Assembly (NCBI GenBank): GCA_021186555.1
Contig: JAJKFL010000013.1
Location: forward strand, 34,562,743-34,626,742
DNA from: Reticulitermes speratus
Lineage: Eukaryota; Arthropoda; Insecta; Blattodea; Rhinotermitidae
Reading direction: 5' to 3'
Length of the DNA stretch: 64,000 bases
Part shown: positions 1 through 10,009 of the stretch, in pieces
How positions within the stretch are numbered: position 1 is the first letter of the stretch
Layout: the number at the start of each line of letters is the position of its first letter
The notes under the pieces: generated by a model
Databases searched by the model: none
Told to the model about the DNA's origin: nothing
Seen by the model: only the letters and a program-made list of their open reading frames with translations
Program-made: the position numbers and the translations under genes

Positions 1-58
1 AAGAATTTAACTTGTCTTTTCTTAAGACTTTGTTTTTTATAAAGTGCCTAAAGCTATA

Positions 59-621
59 CAGAGTGTTTCATAAATCCGTCCGGTATTTCGGAGGTCTGTA
101 GCTCAGGAGCCAAATCACACACGGGGGATGAGAGCATGTCAGTGAAAAGAGTACATATCCAAGTTTTGAACCTACCTTACAAATGTTCAATATGTCCCCC
201 TTTGGTGACTCGACAGACGTCAATCCTGTAATCTAGCCACAGTCCCAGGCGATGGTCCCGGCCTACCTGTTCGTCTTGCGACACACAAACAACCAGTTTC
301 CTCGAATTTTCTATACCAGTCTCTTACTGTTTTGTCCGTTGGTGGTTCTGTACGATACTTGGTTTGAAAACCACGTTGCACTGTTACAATTGACTGGGTT
401 TTAGCAAATTGCAGGACACAAAGAGCTTTCTGTTCATCTGAAAACGCCATGTGTGCACACCACTGCCTCCTAGCGGAGAAACGGGTAACTACGCCATCGC
501 ATCTGTCACGAAAAAACTTTTACATTTCCTCTATCCGTTGGCATGCTTTTATCTCTTATATGTGGGTTTGCTACTGCACGGCCAAGCCTCTAAATCCCGG
601 ATGGACTTATGAAACACGCTG
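59..621 (-). mobile_element. HTH-only mariner-like DNA transposon (MLE-1), 563 bp
   Basis: The element is bounded by inverted repeats of about 35 bp. The left end starts CAGAGTGTTTCATAAATCC at 59, and the right end read in reverse starts CAGCGTGTTTCATAAGTCC from 621. It is flanked by TA on both sides (57-58 and 622-623), the target duplication expected of Tc1/mariner elements. The interior holds one short ORF on the minus strand and no DDE/D catalytic domain, so it could only move with a transposase supplied in trans. The intact ends and TA duplication suggest movement as a unit and not random decay of a long copy. Confidence 0.85.
220..450 (-). CDS. Truncated transposase N-terminal helix-turn-helix (DUF4817-like) ORF
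   Basis: A 76-residue ORF begins MAFSDEQKALCVLQFAKT and continues through VTVQRGFQTKY, TVRDWYRKF and ETGCL to the linker GRPGPSPGTV. This is the first helix-turn-helix of mariner-type transposases, which binds the terminal repeats. The DUF4817 label is from memory. The full family continues with a second HTH and a DDE/D nuclease of about 250 residues, both absent here. The start codon lies exactly 171 bp inside the right end of the host element, the same distance as in the second element at 50 kb. If expressed, it could bind element ends but not cut DNA. It may equally be dead sequence. Confidence 0.6.
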   Translation of the reverse strand: MAFSDEQKALCVLQFAKTQSIVTVQRGFQTKYRTEPPTDKTVRDWYRKFEETGCLCVARRTGRPGPSPGTVARLQD

Positions 622-1010
622 TATAAAGAACAAATCAATCATTATAAATTAGTAATGCCTCATGTGTTGTTCTCACAATGTTCAATATAAAGTTCGCGGT
701 CTTCTGAAATGTGACACTTTTGCAGTTTGGTGGGTATGTACCAGCGCTACAGAGGAACCTGCTGTCTTCACATACTGGGCACAGGATGGAGGCAGAGGTC
801 CCGTTTAGACGTTTTTACGTGTCTGCCAAAGTGCACGCTGTCGCGGCCCACAAAACCACATTCTTCATGATATAATGTTCAGAATTTTCGCAGTAGGCTA
901 TATTTGATTTATTTAGGACAGGCTAGTTGACAGTTTTCTTAGATCCATTTTAAAATTGTCCGCTTTTATGTGTCTTGCACTGACAAATCAATATGCAGTA
1001 GGGCAGGGGT
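622..1010. other. No recognisable feature
   Basis: AT-rich unique-looking sequence between MLE-1 and a hAT-like left end. I see no ORF, SINE box or repeat. Confidence 0.5.
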
Positions 1011-1078
1011 CTCAAATGTTGCCTTACCGTGACCTAAAACGCGAAGTGAATTTGTGCGCCTTCCCCCCCCCCCCCCCC
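1011..1078 (+). mobile_element. hAT-like left terminus and C16 homopolymer
   Basis: The sequence CAGGGGTCTCAAATGTTG resembles the usual hAT left end (CAGNGGTTCTCAAA). A run of 16 cytosines occupies 1063-1078. No matching right end is certain; a right-end-like sequence lies at 2836-2874. Confidence 0.4.
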
Positions 1079-1295
1079 TAAATTTAAAACTAATTATTTT
1101 GTGTGGTTTAAGGGTTGGGCAAGAAATAAATGTATATATTACATTTAATAATGAAAGTGTGCTATCTATATATCAAATGAAGCAATGAGAGAAACTTACA
1201 ACTTTATAAACCGGAACAGGTTGAATTGAAGTGGACAAAAGAATGAAATTTAAAACCATGTTTTTAACGCTGAGGGTGAGCTTGCTTACTTTTGC

Positions 1296-1420
1296 ATAAT
1301 TCCTGAAATGCGGTCTTTATTTTTGAGACAACCATTTTCTTTTCTCGTTCCACATATACTTTTTATCAGTGTTTGTTCTTTAAAGCAGCAACTGTAACAA
1401 ACCAAGACTCGCCAAATAGG
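1296..1420 (+). repeat. Dispersed repeat pair, copy 1
   Basis: This stretch from TCCTGAAATGCGG through TTTAAAGCAGCAACTG aligns by eye with 2883-2998. Shared blocks include TCCTGAAAT, TTTCTCGTT and AGCAGCAACTG. It is probably part of the interior of a decayed element. The family is not recognised. Confidence 0.5.
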
Positions 1421-1801
1421 ATGTTACAAACTGAATCACTGTGTTTTAGCCTTCTTGCTTAAATATTTGTAGTAATTTTGCGCACTTATACGAAATTAAA
1501 GAAGGTTAGGGAATTACATTTTCAAAGAAATGTCAGAAGAAACAGAAAAGACAGAAGAACTTTAATGAATTGCTCTTACTCTGTAGTAATGCGTGTAATA
1601 GCTGTCAGTTTAGCAGCGATTGAGTTCGTTTTCCAGTCATATGTGTCTGTTTCTACATCTGGAAGATAGTCCTGAAAGTGAAATCTCAGAAAAAGAAAGA
1701 CGACTTGAAATACTCATTTTTACATCTTGTCTCATTCGTGTGTAACTGTTCCCAATTAATTGTTCCAAAGTAGAAATCGTGTGTGATTTGCATTTTCCTC
1801 T

Positions 1802-2047
1802 CAAGGCTCGTCAGCCCTAAAGGGCCAGGGCCTCCTCATTGTCGAGTCTTCACGATCACAATCGGACACACCACACTTGGTAGGACCCATCTGGACGAGT
1901 GATCGGCCCGACCCAGAGACCTCTACCTGACAACACACAACACTCACAAAAGACAGACATCCATGCCCCCGGCGGGATTCGAACTCGCAATCCCAGCAGG
2001 GGAGCAGCTGCAGGCCCTTTAGACCTCGCGGCCACTGGAATCGGAGA
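1802..2047 (-). mobile_element. SINE-A, tRNA-derived, with TSD
   Basis: On the minus strand the copy has a tRNA-like head (GTGGCCGCGAGGTCT, then the B box GAGTTCGAATCC) and a body containing CTGTCTTTTGTGAG and GTTGTGTGTTGTCAG. It ends in TCGACAATGAGGAGGCCC. Direct repeats ATTTGCATTTTCCTCT (1786-1801) and ATTTGCATTTTACTCT (2048-2063) flank it, a 15/16 match, so it is a complete insertion. Four other copies of the family lie in this window. Confidence 0.9.
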
Positions 2048-2099
2048 ATTTGCATTTTACTCTGCCACAATTCAAATTCCCTAATAATACAATTAGAAA

Positions 2100-2700
2100 T
2101 TGTCATTTAGTTCAATTTTATCTCCTCCACCTTTCAGTGAGGTACTAAGAGAATTCAGCTTGCCACATACGTCACTTAAATCTGCTAATTGCATATTCAA
2201 ATCGCAGTCAATAAACATATGTGCAGTGTTACGCCTTTTCCTCAGTTACATTCTCGTAAATCTTATTTTTAAGTTCGAATACATGTGTCAAAACGTTTCG
2301 CCGAGAGAGCCGTATCGACTGACAGTAAAGTCGAATTGTGTTCAGTTTCCAACGTTTGACAACACCGCTAAGATCCTTGTCGTTACTGTCCTGGCGTTTA
2401 TACAGGGTACGTCTGCAAAGCTGGGTTCGAATCTTTCGAAGCAACAGCTTGTTTGTGAATCATACAGTGTGTCCGAACAGCAGCAGGAGATTTATAGGGG
2501 TATTTAAAGCTTGACGTCTGTGTCAGAGCCGACATGTAGCGCGCTCCGTCAGTGCACATTGCCACGCAAATTGGCACATCAGCTTTACTTGTTCCCGTAA
2601 TTTATTTACATGGGAATAAATAAATAGTCATGGAGTTAAATTTATTTTGCTATAATATTCTAAACATAAATAATGGAATACAGTGGCTGTTGATAAAACC
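2100..2700. other. Unassigned sequence
   Basis: Short overlapping ORFs occur on both strands (longest 135 aa, 2100-2507) without any motif I recognise. I do not support them as genes. Confidence 0.4.
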
Positions 2701-2874
2701 TGTGTACCTCTGTTTAGAAAAAGAAATGGATGGAAAACCAATTTGTAAGCTTCGTAATACTCAAAAGTTCGAGCTCGTGTACCATGCTAAGGGAAAATTA
2801 AAAAAAAAAAAATTCAACCTTTTCTCTAAGTTGCTTGCCACTCTCAAGGGGTCACGACCCACAGTTCGATAACC
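2690..2874 (+). mobile_element. hAT-like right-end fragment
   Basis: It ends GGGGTCACGACCCACAGTTC then GATAACCACTG, close to the common hAT right end that closes with AACCACTG. The 100 bp before it align with the copy ending near 3530. Confidence 0.55.
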
Positions 2875-2882
2875 ACTGTATA

Positions 2883-2998
2883 ACTCCTGAAATCTAAGGT
2901 TTCATTTTCGAGAGAGCCTGATTTCTCGTTACATATTTACTTTTGGTCGATGTTTGCCCTTTATAGCAGCAACTGCAGAAAAGCCAGACTCTCGGAGA
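2883..2998 (+). repeat. Dispersed repeat pair, copy 2
   Basis: Aligns with 1296-1420 (TCCTGAAAT, TTTCTCGTTACATAT, TATAGCAGCAACTGC). It directly follows a hAT-like right end, which suggests a hAT fragment landed next to or inside this repeat. Confidence 0.5.
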
Positions 2999-3359
2999 CT
3001 CACGAATATATCCGAAAAAAGCCGAACCGGACTGTCAATGGCCATTGTCATCGTATCGCCAATATCCGATAATAGTTTACCATGTGATCGGTAGGTGTCA
3101 GTTGTTATACTTTGCAGAACTGGGTACTATGTCCATTTCAGTTGCTTTGCAACCTAGTCCGTGAAATATGTTTATTCAGGGCAAATTACAAGACTTTTTT
3201 CGACGTGCTTTACATAATGGAGGATTTGAGCAGATAAATTTAAAAGTTCTTAAAAATGGCTTGTTATGCAAGTTCAGAAAACTTCTAACCATAAATATAA
3301 ATATAACCGTAAACATAAATATTATCTGAAGGACTACAGTATTGTATGTGGTTCAGATA

Positions 3360-3530
3360 ACGTTTGTTTCTCTGCTAGAGGAAACAGGTTGAAAACCGAA
3401 TCCTAACCTTAATAATACTCAGCATCTGATTTCGAGCACAATACCTGAGGAAAATTTAAAAAAATTTAACCCCCTCACCTCTAAGTTGCTGGCGAACCCC
3501 CTGGTGGTTACGTCCCACATTTTGAGAATT
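3360..3530 (+). mobile_element. hAT-like right-end fragment, second copy
   Basis: It parallels 2690-2874 block for block (CTCTAAGTTGCT is shared) and closes GTTACGTCCCACATTTTGAG then AATTTCTG, a decayed version of the same right end. Confidence 0.5.
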
Positions 3531-4048
3531 TCTGAAGTAGGGGCTGAACTTTGAGACTTGTGGTATGTGTATTGGTTTTAGAAGGGGTATTTTTTTTTAG
3601 CATTTTGAAGTCTACGGCAATTCCGCCACTGTGAGCAGCCATCGTTTAATATCTACACAGTAAATGCACGATGAAAAGAAGCAAAAATACAGGAAGAAGA
3701 AAAAAATATCACTTTCGTCTCTCCACTCTGTTTCCAGTTCTATATGGCAGTGCCTGGAAACAGTAAGGCTAAGTGCTGGACTCCCGCGGGTTGGACTGTG
3801 CGAGAGGGAGATGGACACAACTGGAGACGCATCCTGCAGGCTGGCCACCGCTGTTTTGTAGCATAATAACTTTGTCAAGAACGTGAGGGTGTTTCGGAAA
3901 CGCAATAGCGTAGTACATTTGCATGTATAATTCGTACGATTATCGCAGTAAACAGTGATTATTTTAAAGGATGTTTTCCTGTTGTGTTGTTTATAAAAGA
4001 AATCAAGTAAAATCCGTCCAAACACAACTAAATTCCATTTATTATACA

Positions 4049-4089
4049 GAACTACATGTTTCGACCTATTTCAGATCATCCTCAGGTTC
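4049..4089 (-). ncRNA. Hammerhead-ribozyme-like motif H1, full consensus
   Basis: Read on the minus strand: stem I GAAC, core CUGAGGA, stem II GAUC/GGUC (one G-U pair) with loop UGAAAUA, core GAAA, palindromic CAUG, UA, then stem I partner GUUC. All conserved hammerhead bases (CUGANGA and GAAA, with A before the predicted cut) are present. The stem III palindrome ACAUGU is too short to loop on itself. Known minimal type I hammerheads of this sort act as dimers. Self-cleavage is not demonstrated. Confidence 0.75.
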
Positions 4090-4132
4090 ACAATTTGTGT
4101 TCAAAACATACTGAGGAAGGAGTATAAGGTAA

Positions 4133-4395
4133 AGTTCACCCTAGAAGGCCCCAGAGGGGGAGTAGAGGTATAGCTCTACACTTTCTTTAACCTGGGCGCT
4201 AGATGGGGATGGGTGGCCAACGCCACGCCCCGGCCTCTTTACCCCCGGGAATGACCCGGTACCCATTGTATAGGAGGCTGGGTGGGCCCCAGGTCCGGTC
4301 TGGACGGATGCTGAAAATCTCGCCCCCACCGGGATTCGATCCCCGGACCATCCAGCTCGTAGCGAGTTCGCTATACCGACTGAGCTATCCCGGCC
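4133..4395 (-). mobile_element. SINE-B, tRNA-derived, nested in foldback 1
   Basis: In reverse it begins GCCGGGATAGCTCAGTCGG (A box), has B box GGATCGAATCCCGG, a body with GTCCAGACCGGACC and CCCACCCAGCCTCC, and ends in the family tail near 4133. The tRNA-like head indicates polymerase III transcription of its ancestor. A short AGTATA repeat flanks both sides. Confidence 0.85.
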
Positions 4396-4529
4396 CACTA
4401 GTATACGTGCGATTATATCCACACACATCTTTCCCGATTATTGCCGTAATAATTTTTACACTTTAATAGTTGTAATCGCATTTTATGGACTTACGTTCCT
4501 TCCTCAGTATGTTTTAAACACAAAATTGT

Positions 4530-4570
4530 GAACTTCAGGATTACCTGAAATAGGTCGAAACATGTAGTTC
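4530..4570 (+). ncRNA. Decayed hammerhead-like motif H2 (right arm)
   Basis: Mirror partner of H1. Stem I GAAC/GUUC, stem II ACCU/AGGU and GAAA-CAUG-UA are kept, but the first core reads UUCAGGA instead of CUGAGGA. It should be inactive. Confidence 0.6.
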
Positions 4571-4625
4571 TTTATAATAAATGGAGTTTAGTTGTGTTTG
4601 GACGGATTTTGACTTGATTTCTGAA

Positions 4626-5170
4626 GTAGTGACTACTTTCCTAAACTACAATAACCGGTTGGCCTTTGTAATGTAGACGCGTTATGTTTACTTTGAGCTA
4701 AGAAATGAATTTGTAATTCTGAATGTTTAATGGTTCTTGTTAGTACGTGTAGACTAAGAGTGTATTGGCAGGCAATCACTCATTAGTTTTTTTAGTCTCT
4801 TACGTTGCAGGCGCTGACATTACAGTGTTGTTTCTGTCCTTTGCCTGTTTTGTCTTTCTTCCCCTTCTCCCTCTTTCTTCTTTCCGCCTTAGCCTATATT
4901 CCTCGTTGTCTTATTTCGCGATCCCCGCCCTCAGTATACCTCACCACTTGACACGATACACTGCATGCGCTCCACCTGGACGAGATCCCTTCATATGATC
5001 GATATAGATGTTTGTATGCACGAACCATACAGTTGTAAACAACTGCAACACCTGGAACGGCTTAGTTTTGATACTTTAATACTATTAATGTTACAACATT
5101 GTAAATTTATGGTCATCAGTTTTATGTATTTTAGAATTTTAATGTTTAATATTTTAATCACTTCTCTAAA
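4626..5170. other. Unassigned, partly pyrimidine-rich
   Basis: Includes a pyrimidine-rich patch around 4850-4905. No gene or repeat boundary was recognised. Confidence 0.4.
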
Positions 5171-5290
5171 GTCGACATAATAACTGGATTGGTGTATTGG
5201 ATGTACATTACTTTCTATTGAACGGCCCCCTGATGATGGCACCTCGGTGTTGAAACATGTACCGGTTTTTTATAATAGCTTACGAATGTA
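5170..5290 (+). ncRNA. Single repeat arm with hammerhead-like motif H3
   Basis: At 5230-5261: CUGAUGA, stem II GGCAC/GUGUU closed by CUCG, GAAA, CAUG, UA. Both cores are intact. Stem I is poor: CCGGUU follows the predicted cut, while four extra cytosines separate AACGG from the core. No inverted partner arm was found. Confidence 0.6.
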
Positions 5291-5339
5291 TTTTATTCAG
5301 TGAATGAGCTGTTTGATGTCTTGATTTTGAGAAGATGCC

Positions 5340-5580
5340 CCGTTCTCATTTGTATTGTTCTTTATTGCTTTTGTTCTTTTTCTTTTCTTGCTTCCTTTAT
5401 TCGTCATAGTTCTCTTCTTTGTTTCATAATTTATTACTCTTTCCCTCTTTTTGATTCCCCTTATTTCTTTTCTTCGTTCCCTGTTATTCTTTCATTCCTC
5501 TTTCGCTTTTCCTCACGTTTTCTCTTTTGCACTTTTTCATCTTTCTGAGTTACTTGTTTGCATTTTTCTTTCTTTCCTCA
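5340..5580 (+). repeat. Polypyrimidine tract 1
   Basis: About 240 bp of T and C rich sequence (blocks such as TTCTTTTTCTTTTCTTGCTT). It generates long spurious ORFs rich in Phe, Leu and Ser. Three similar tracts occur in the window. Confidence 0.7.
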
Positions 5581-6660
5581 TATTCTCAGTACATCGTCTC
5601 CTCACTGGGCCAGGCTGTGTTTTCGGGACAGCAGCTGGCAAGTCACCTTCACAATGAGTACTGCCCGGCATCACGCGTAGTGCTACTCCACCCATGTGTC
5701 TCCGAGCTGTAGGAACTGCATATTTCGCTGTGTGATTGTAGTTCTTAATGCGTTTGGTTGAAGAGATCACTCGGAGGAAAATGTTAATTATAAAATGCAT
5801 CTTAAACAAATAGTGTGGTAGGATGGAGCTGGATTTTTGTGATTTGGGATACGGAACACGATAATGAAATTCTGAGTTCTTAAAAGACGATAAACATTTG
5901 TTAGCTACATCAGCAACTATCAGTTTATAGTTTAGAAAAAACGTAGTACCTTCATCTTGAGGGGATGGTGGACTCCTCAAACCATGAAGACGAAAAGCAT
6001 TGCGTTCTTTCGAAGCGTCGGAAAACATTAACACCACAACGACATGGCGTTACAGCACAGAAGACCTGAAACCTGAACAGAATCGCTGAGGGAATCTCAA
6101 ATCTCGCACAGTTACCAGATTTTCAAGTACTCTGCTAAATAATGTTAATTAAATAATTACACCGTCCGGAAGGACCACTTCTTCACCCTAGCCGTCCTTA
6201 GATGTACGTAGAAAATGCTTTTACTGTTGCTGTGGTTTCACTAAGTTTATCCGTCCAATGTCATGACGTAAAAGGCAACGTTGCAGATGAAATAATGTCG
6301 TTAAATAGTGTAATGACCATCATACTGCATATACCTATTTAGATATATCCTATGTGCAACTGGTTAGTACTGTAATAAACCTCACCAAGAAAGTGATTTA
6401 GCCACTTGGTGAAACAGTCTAAGTCACATGGCTGATAAGCCCTTTACAGCACATATTAAAGATATGTACTGCCCTATTTAAATTCCAAAACTCTGCACTT
6501 GCCAACACAATGTATCTATGCATTTCGTACGGTTCGCGCAATAAACAAAATTATTTTCCTAAACAACATTAACAAATTGATCCTGTAATGGTGAAGCAGT
6601 GTGTTTACCGTGAGGTGGGAGCAGCATATTTAATGCAGAAGAAACTTCTGGCTGTAACGA
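5581..6660. other. Unassigned; 166-aa minus ORF of unknown meaning
   Basis: A minus-strand ORF at 5537-6037 has no domain I recognise and runs into the polypyrimidine tract, so I do not call it a gene. The rest is AT-rich and featureless. Confidence 0.35.
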
Positions 6661-6676
6661 TTTTTTTTGTCAGTAT

Positions 6677-7676
6677 ACCTGCAGATTCTATTCAACGTAT
6701 ACAGCGAGTACCTTACCAAGAAAGCTCTTGAAGTGTTTGGAGACTTCAAAATAGGACAAGTAATTCGCACTGTGAAATATGCAGATGACCTTGTGCTACT
6801 GGCTATGGAAGAAACGGTGCTACTGGGCATGATTGATATACTAACTGAAATTGGAAGACGCAATGGAATGGAGATGAATGTGGAAAAAACTAAGGTAATG
6901 AGAATCTCAAGACAACCATCCCCAATAAAAATTATGATAGATCAAAAACAATTGGAGAATGTGGAATATTTCAGTTATTTGGGTAGCATGATAACAAATG
7001 ATGCAAGATGTACACGTGAAATTAAATCCAGAATTGCCATGGCAAAATCATTATTCAACAAGAAGAAGATTCTTTTCACCAGCAAATTGGACATAAATTT
7101 AACGAAGCAACTAGTAAAGTGCTACATTTGGAGTATAGCTTTGTATGGTGCTGAAACGTGGACACTTCGGAAAGTAGATCAGAAGTATCTGGAAAGTTTT
7201 GAAATGTGGTGCTGGAGAAGAATGGAGAAGATCAGTTGGACCGATCGTGTGAGAAATGAAGAAGTATTACACAATGTCCAACCGTCGAGTTCACTAGTCA
7301 CCAGCATCAATATCGCAGGGGACGAATTTAGGAAGGGGGACGATGTTAGGCACATTTCCTCTATTACATAGAGTCAAGAGGAGAGGAATATCCTACATAC
7401 AAAAAATTAGAAGAAAGGCTAACTGGATTGGTCACATCTTGCGTAGAAACTGCCTTCTAAAAACACGGATTGAAGGAAAGTTAGAGGGAAGGATAGAAAT
7501 GATGGGAAGACGAGGAAGAAGACGTAAGGAGCTACCGGATGACCTTAAGGAAAAGAGAAGATACTGGAAATTGAAAGAGGAAGCACTAGATCGCACTATA
7601 TGGAGAAACTCGCTTTGGAAGAGGCTACGGACCTGTCGTAAGACATACTACAGAAAGAATGAATGAATGAATGAAT
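6677..7676 (+). pseudogene. LINE copy 1, 3' part: reverse transcriptase remnant
   Basis: A 5'-truncated non-LTR retrotransposon. Translation begins in the RT palm (LFNVYSEYLTKKALEVFGDF) and reaches the catalytic motif YADDLVLLA near 6780. The thumb and tail follow: YFSYLGSMITND, LYGAETWTLRK, FEMWCWRRMEKISWTDR, and in another frame ANWIGHILRRNCLL, GRRGRRRKELPDDLKE and YWKLKEEALDRT. The frame breaks at an insertion of about 83-97 bp (7265-7375). The 3' end is a GAAT repeat (7658-7676), a typical short-repeat LINE tail. Full elements also carry an apurinic endonuclease, lost here. It is probably RTE or a relative; the clade is not certain. Confidence 0.88.
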
Positions 7677-7679
7677 TAT

Positions 7680-8280
7680 GGGCAGGCAGTTGCGTATCAA
7701 ACCTATTTTCCATACGGGCCCTTCTCTCACGGAACAGCAGTGTAATGGGGTGTAGCCGCCTGACTGACCTTTGTATTGACTCTGCCGAATTCATTAAGGT
7801 CATGTGCGGTCAGCCATTGAATGGTAACAATTGAGATGGATGGAGCGTACCTGAGCCAGATCGAGAGAGATTATTGATACGTCAAGATACTCTTTTTATT
7901 ACTTCGTTGTTTATGGTTGCGCTGATGTCGTTAAAAGGGGAAGTTCCAAGCTACGAAGTTATGAAAGAAAAAACACTTTTAATGTCTGACTTCAATTTGT
8001 TGTTGCGGTCTTTTTTCCTTCTTCTGTTATTAATCTCAGCATAAACTAACGCATTACGAGTTACCCTTTTTAACGTGACGCCACACTAAATCTGTAAAGT
8101 TGTATTTATCTTCTATTTGAGGACCCTGATAGTATCTGAGGTTATATAGTGTCGAATTTTGGGATGATAGTGAACAACGAATTTGAAGGTACGTGTGAAG
8201 AAGTAGTCTAATTTTGGATAGTTGAGAGTCTGCCTGGAGAGACTAAAATAAAACCACGAAAATATAATTGCTGACAGTGT
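7680..8280. other. No recognisable feature
   Basis: Sequence after the LINE tail. I see no convincing ORF or repeat. Confidence 0.4.
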
Positions 8281-8404
8281 TTGTCTTCGTATTATGGAGG
8301 CCGTGGGTTCAGATCTCAGCTCGCAGACCGACTTTAGTTACTGGTTTCTTACACATCTCTCAATCCCTGTGGGAAAATGTCAAGATTCTACATAAAATCA
8401 GGTA

Positions 8405-8645
8405 CCGGGGTGCGTAGTCGGTATAGTGACTAGCTACGGGTTGGACTGTCCCGGGTTCGAATACCGGTACGGTACGGACAAGAAATTTTCTGTGGCCCAC
8501 CCAGAATTCTATTCAGTGGGTACCGGGGTTCTCTTCCTGGGCTAAAGCGGCCTGGACGTGAAGTTGACCATTCATCTCACCGAGGTTAAGAATGAGCGGA
8601 GTTATATCTCTTCTCCTCCTACATGCCTCCGTGGCGTGGACAGGG
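8405..8645 (+). mobile_element. SINE-B copy
   Basis: Head GGTGCGTAGTCGGTATAGTG, B box GGGTTCGAATACCGG, body GGCCCACCCAGAATTC, then GCTAAAGCGGCCTGGACGTG and the family ending CATGCCTCCGTGGCGTGGAC. A weaker tRNA-like stretch precedes it at 8290-8320. Confidence 0.8.
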
Positions 8646-8649
8646 ACAG

Positions 8650-9530
8650 TTTATAGTTTTCTATGCATGAAATCAAACGTCCAACGCTTCCTTCGAAACC
8701 GCTTAAAGTGATTTTTTTTTCTATAGTCTTAACACTAGATGCTGCATGGTCTGAGCAACTCACAACATTCATATGTCGACACATAAACACACCTTTATAA
8801 TAACACACTACACTAATTTGAAGTCCATGGAAATATCAGCATGCAGATTTTTCTTTTCCCTTCGCTGTGATTTCCACGGATAACCCTTCCATTGAGGCAT
8901 CTTTATACATTGCTTGTACTTCGGGGATATGAAATCTCAGTTTCCTCGAATATGCACATTATGGACTGGAAAAGTTCTTGGAAGACATCTTACAGTATAA
9001 GCAGTGCTGCGACCTAGCGGTAACTTTCTATCATCAAAGGTTGCATAATCAAACAAATATTTTGTACCTCTCGTCTTCTCCCTTAACGACAGGTTGCTTT
9101 CAGGCAGCCTCTGCCACCTGGCGTGTATATCCATAATTGTAATAATTAATTGCTGCATGGGGACAGAATAACGACAGAATTTATCAACTCATACGGTTAT
9201 ACGTATTGTTTGTGTGAGATAAATTACTAAACTTTATTTAATTGAATAGCATGCACAACACGTATTAGTCGTATTACGTCTTCCAAGTTTACTCCCTTCG
9301 TTGTACTCCGTGCTTGTGAGTACTCGGTGGGGAGACTACAACAGGTCGGGGGTATATACCGGTTGTTGATTAGCCTGCCAGCTGTGTTTCTGGAGATAAC
9401 ACAACGCAATAAATTCTAAGCAACATACGGCCTTCGTTTCTTTATGCATGCGACTAGCCTCAGCTAATCTGTGGATATATGTTGTCCGCTTCTGGGAACT
9501 TGCTCGACCCGCATTCCGTGTAGTTAATTG
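8650..9530. other. No recognisable feature
   Basis: Short overlapping ORFs only, with no supported element. Confidence 0.4.
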
Positions 9531-9538
9531 CTTTAGAG

Positions 9539-9909
9539 CAGCTGTCTTCAAACTCTTAACATCTACGGAACCCTTGCATCTAAAATATGCATTTTCTCTT
9601 AACCCCTGTATGGTAAAAATGTAACTTTTGTGCGCATGAATGAAATACAATTTTTAAAAAAACCTTTTGTTTGAAACAAAAAAATTACTCACATGTACGA
9701 AAACGAACTTAAATATCGTTATTGGTGATTGACACTGAAAATAAACTCAGCTTGGATTATACACAAAGATGGAGAGGAAAACAGAAATTAAATTAAAATT
9801 ACAGAAATTATATTTTACATATATCATTATGTAAGAAATATGCTTGCGGAATCCCTGAAAATCTCCCACGTGACCCAGGGGTCCGTAGAACACAATTTGA
9901 GTAACACTG
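9539..9909. mobile_element. Non-autonomous hAT element (MITE), 371 bp
   Basis: A perfect 8-bp target duplication CTTTAGAG flanks it (9531-9538 and 9910-9917), diagnostic of hAT. The left end is CAGCTGTCTTCAAACTC, and the reversed right end CAGTGTTACTCAAATTG; both continue into TCTACGGA(A/C)CCC. It has no transposase ORF. Confidence 0.85.
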
Positions 9910-9925
9910 CTTTAGAGCAATAGAA

Positions 9926-9953
9926 GTAGCATACCAGTGCACTGGTATGCTAC
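9926..9953. repeat. Perfect 28-bp palindrome
   Basis: Halves GTAGCATACCAGTG and CACTGGTATGCTAC are exact reverse complements with no loop. Near-matching flanks extend it to about 42 bp. Half of it is repeated at 9961-9973. Confidence 0.9.
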
Positions 9954-9973
9954 GTCTATTGCTGGTATGCTAC

Positions 9974-10009
9974 TGTCTGTTGTAGCCACTGCAGTGGCTA
10001 CAACAGACA
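9974..10009. repeat. Perfect 36-bp palindrome
   Basis: Halves TGTCTGTTGTAGCCACTG and CAGTGGCTACAACAGACA are exact reverse complements with no loop, 20 bp after the previous palindrome. Confidence 0.9.

Larger units (their letters stand above)
3998..4622. mobile_element. Foldback element 1 carrying hammerhead-like motifs in both arms
   Basis: The left arm (3998-4126) and right arm (4489-4622) are inverted copies: AGAAATCAAGT plus AAAATCCGTCCAAACACAAC on the left reappears in reverse complement at the right end. Each arm contains a hammerhead-type core. The loop is filled by an unrelated SINE-B (4133-4395). Inverted terminal units carrying hammerhead ribozymes are known in Penelope-like retroelements, so derivation from a Penelope pLTR pair is the best inference. 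No Penelope reverse transcriptase or GIY-YIG domain is present. Confidence 0.75.

Noticed and set aside
4133-4395. True tRNA genes at the A/B-box sequences
   Set aside because: None has a complete cloverleaf; each continues into a family-specific SINE body, and several have target duplications around the whole unit.
5537-6037. 166-aa minus-strand ORF as a gene
   Set aside because: No recognisable domain, ends inside a polypyrimidine tract, composition like neighbouring noncoding DNA.
9926-10009. CRISPR-like array
   Set aside because: Palindromes are unlike in sequence and lack regular spacers; the genome is eukaryotic.
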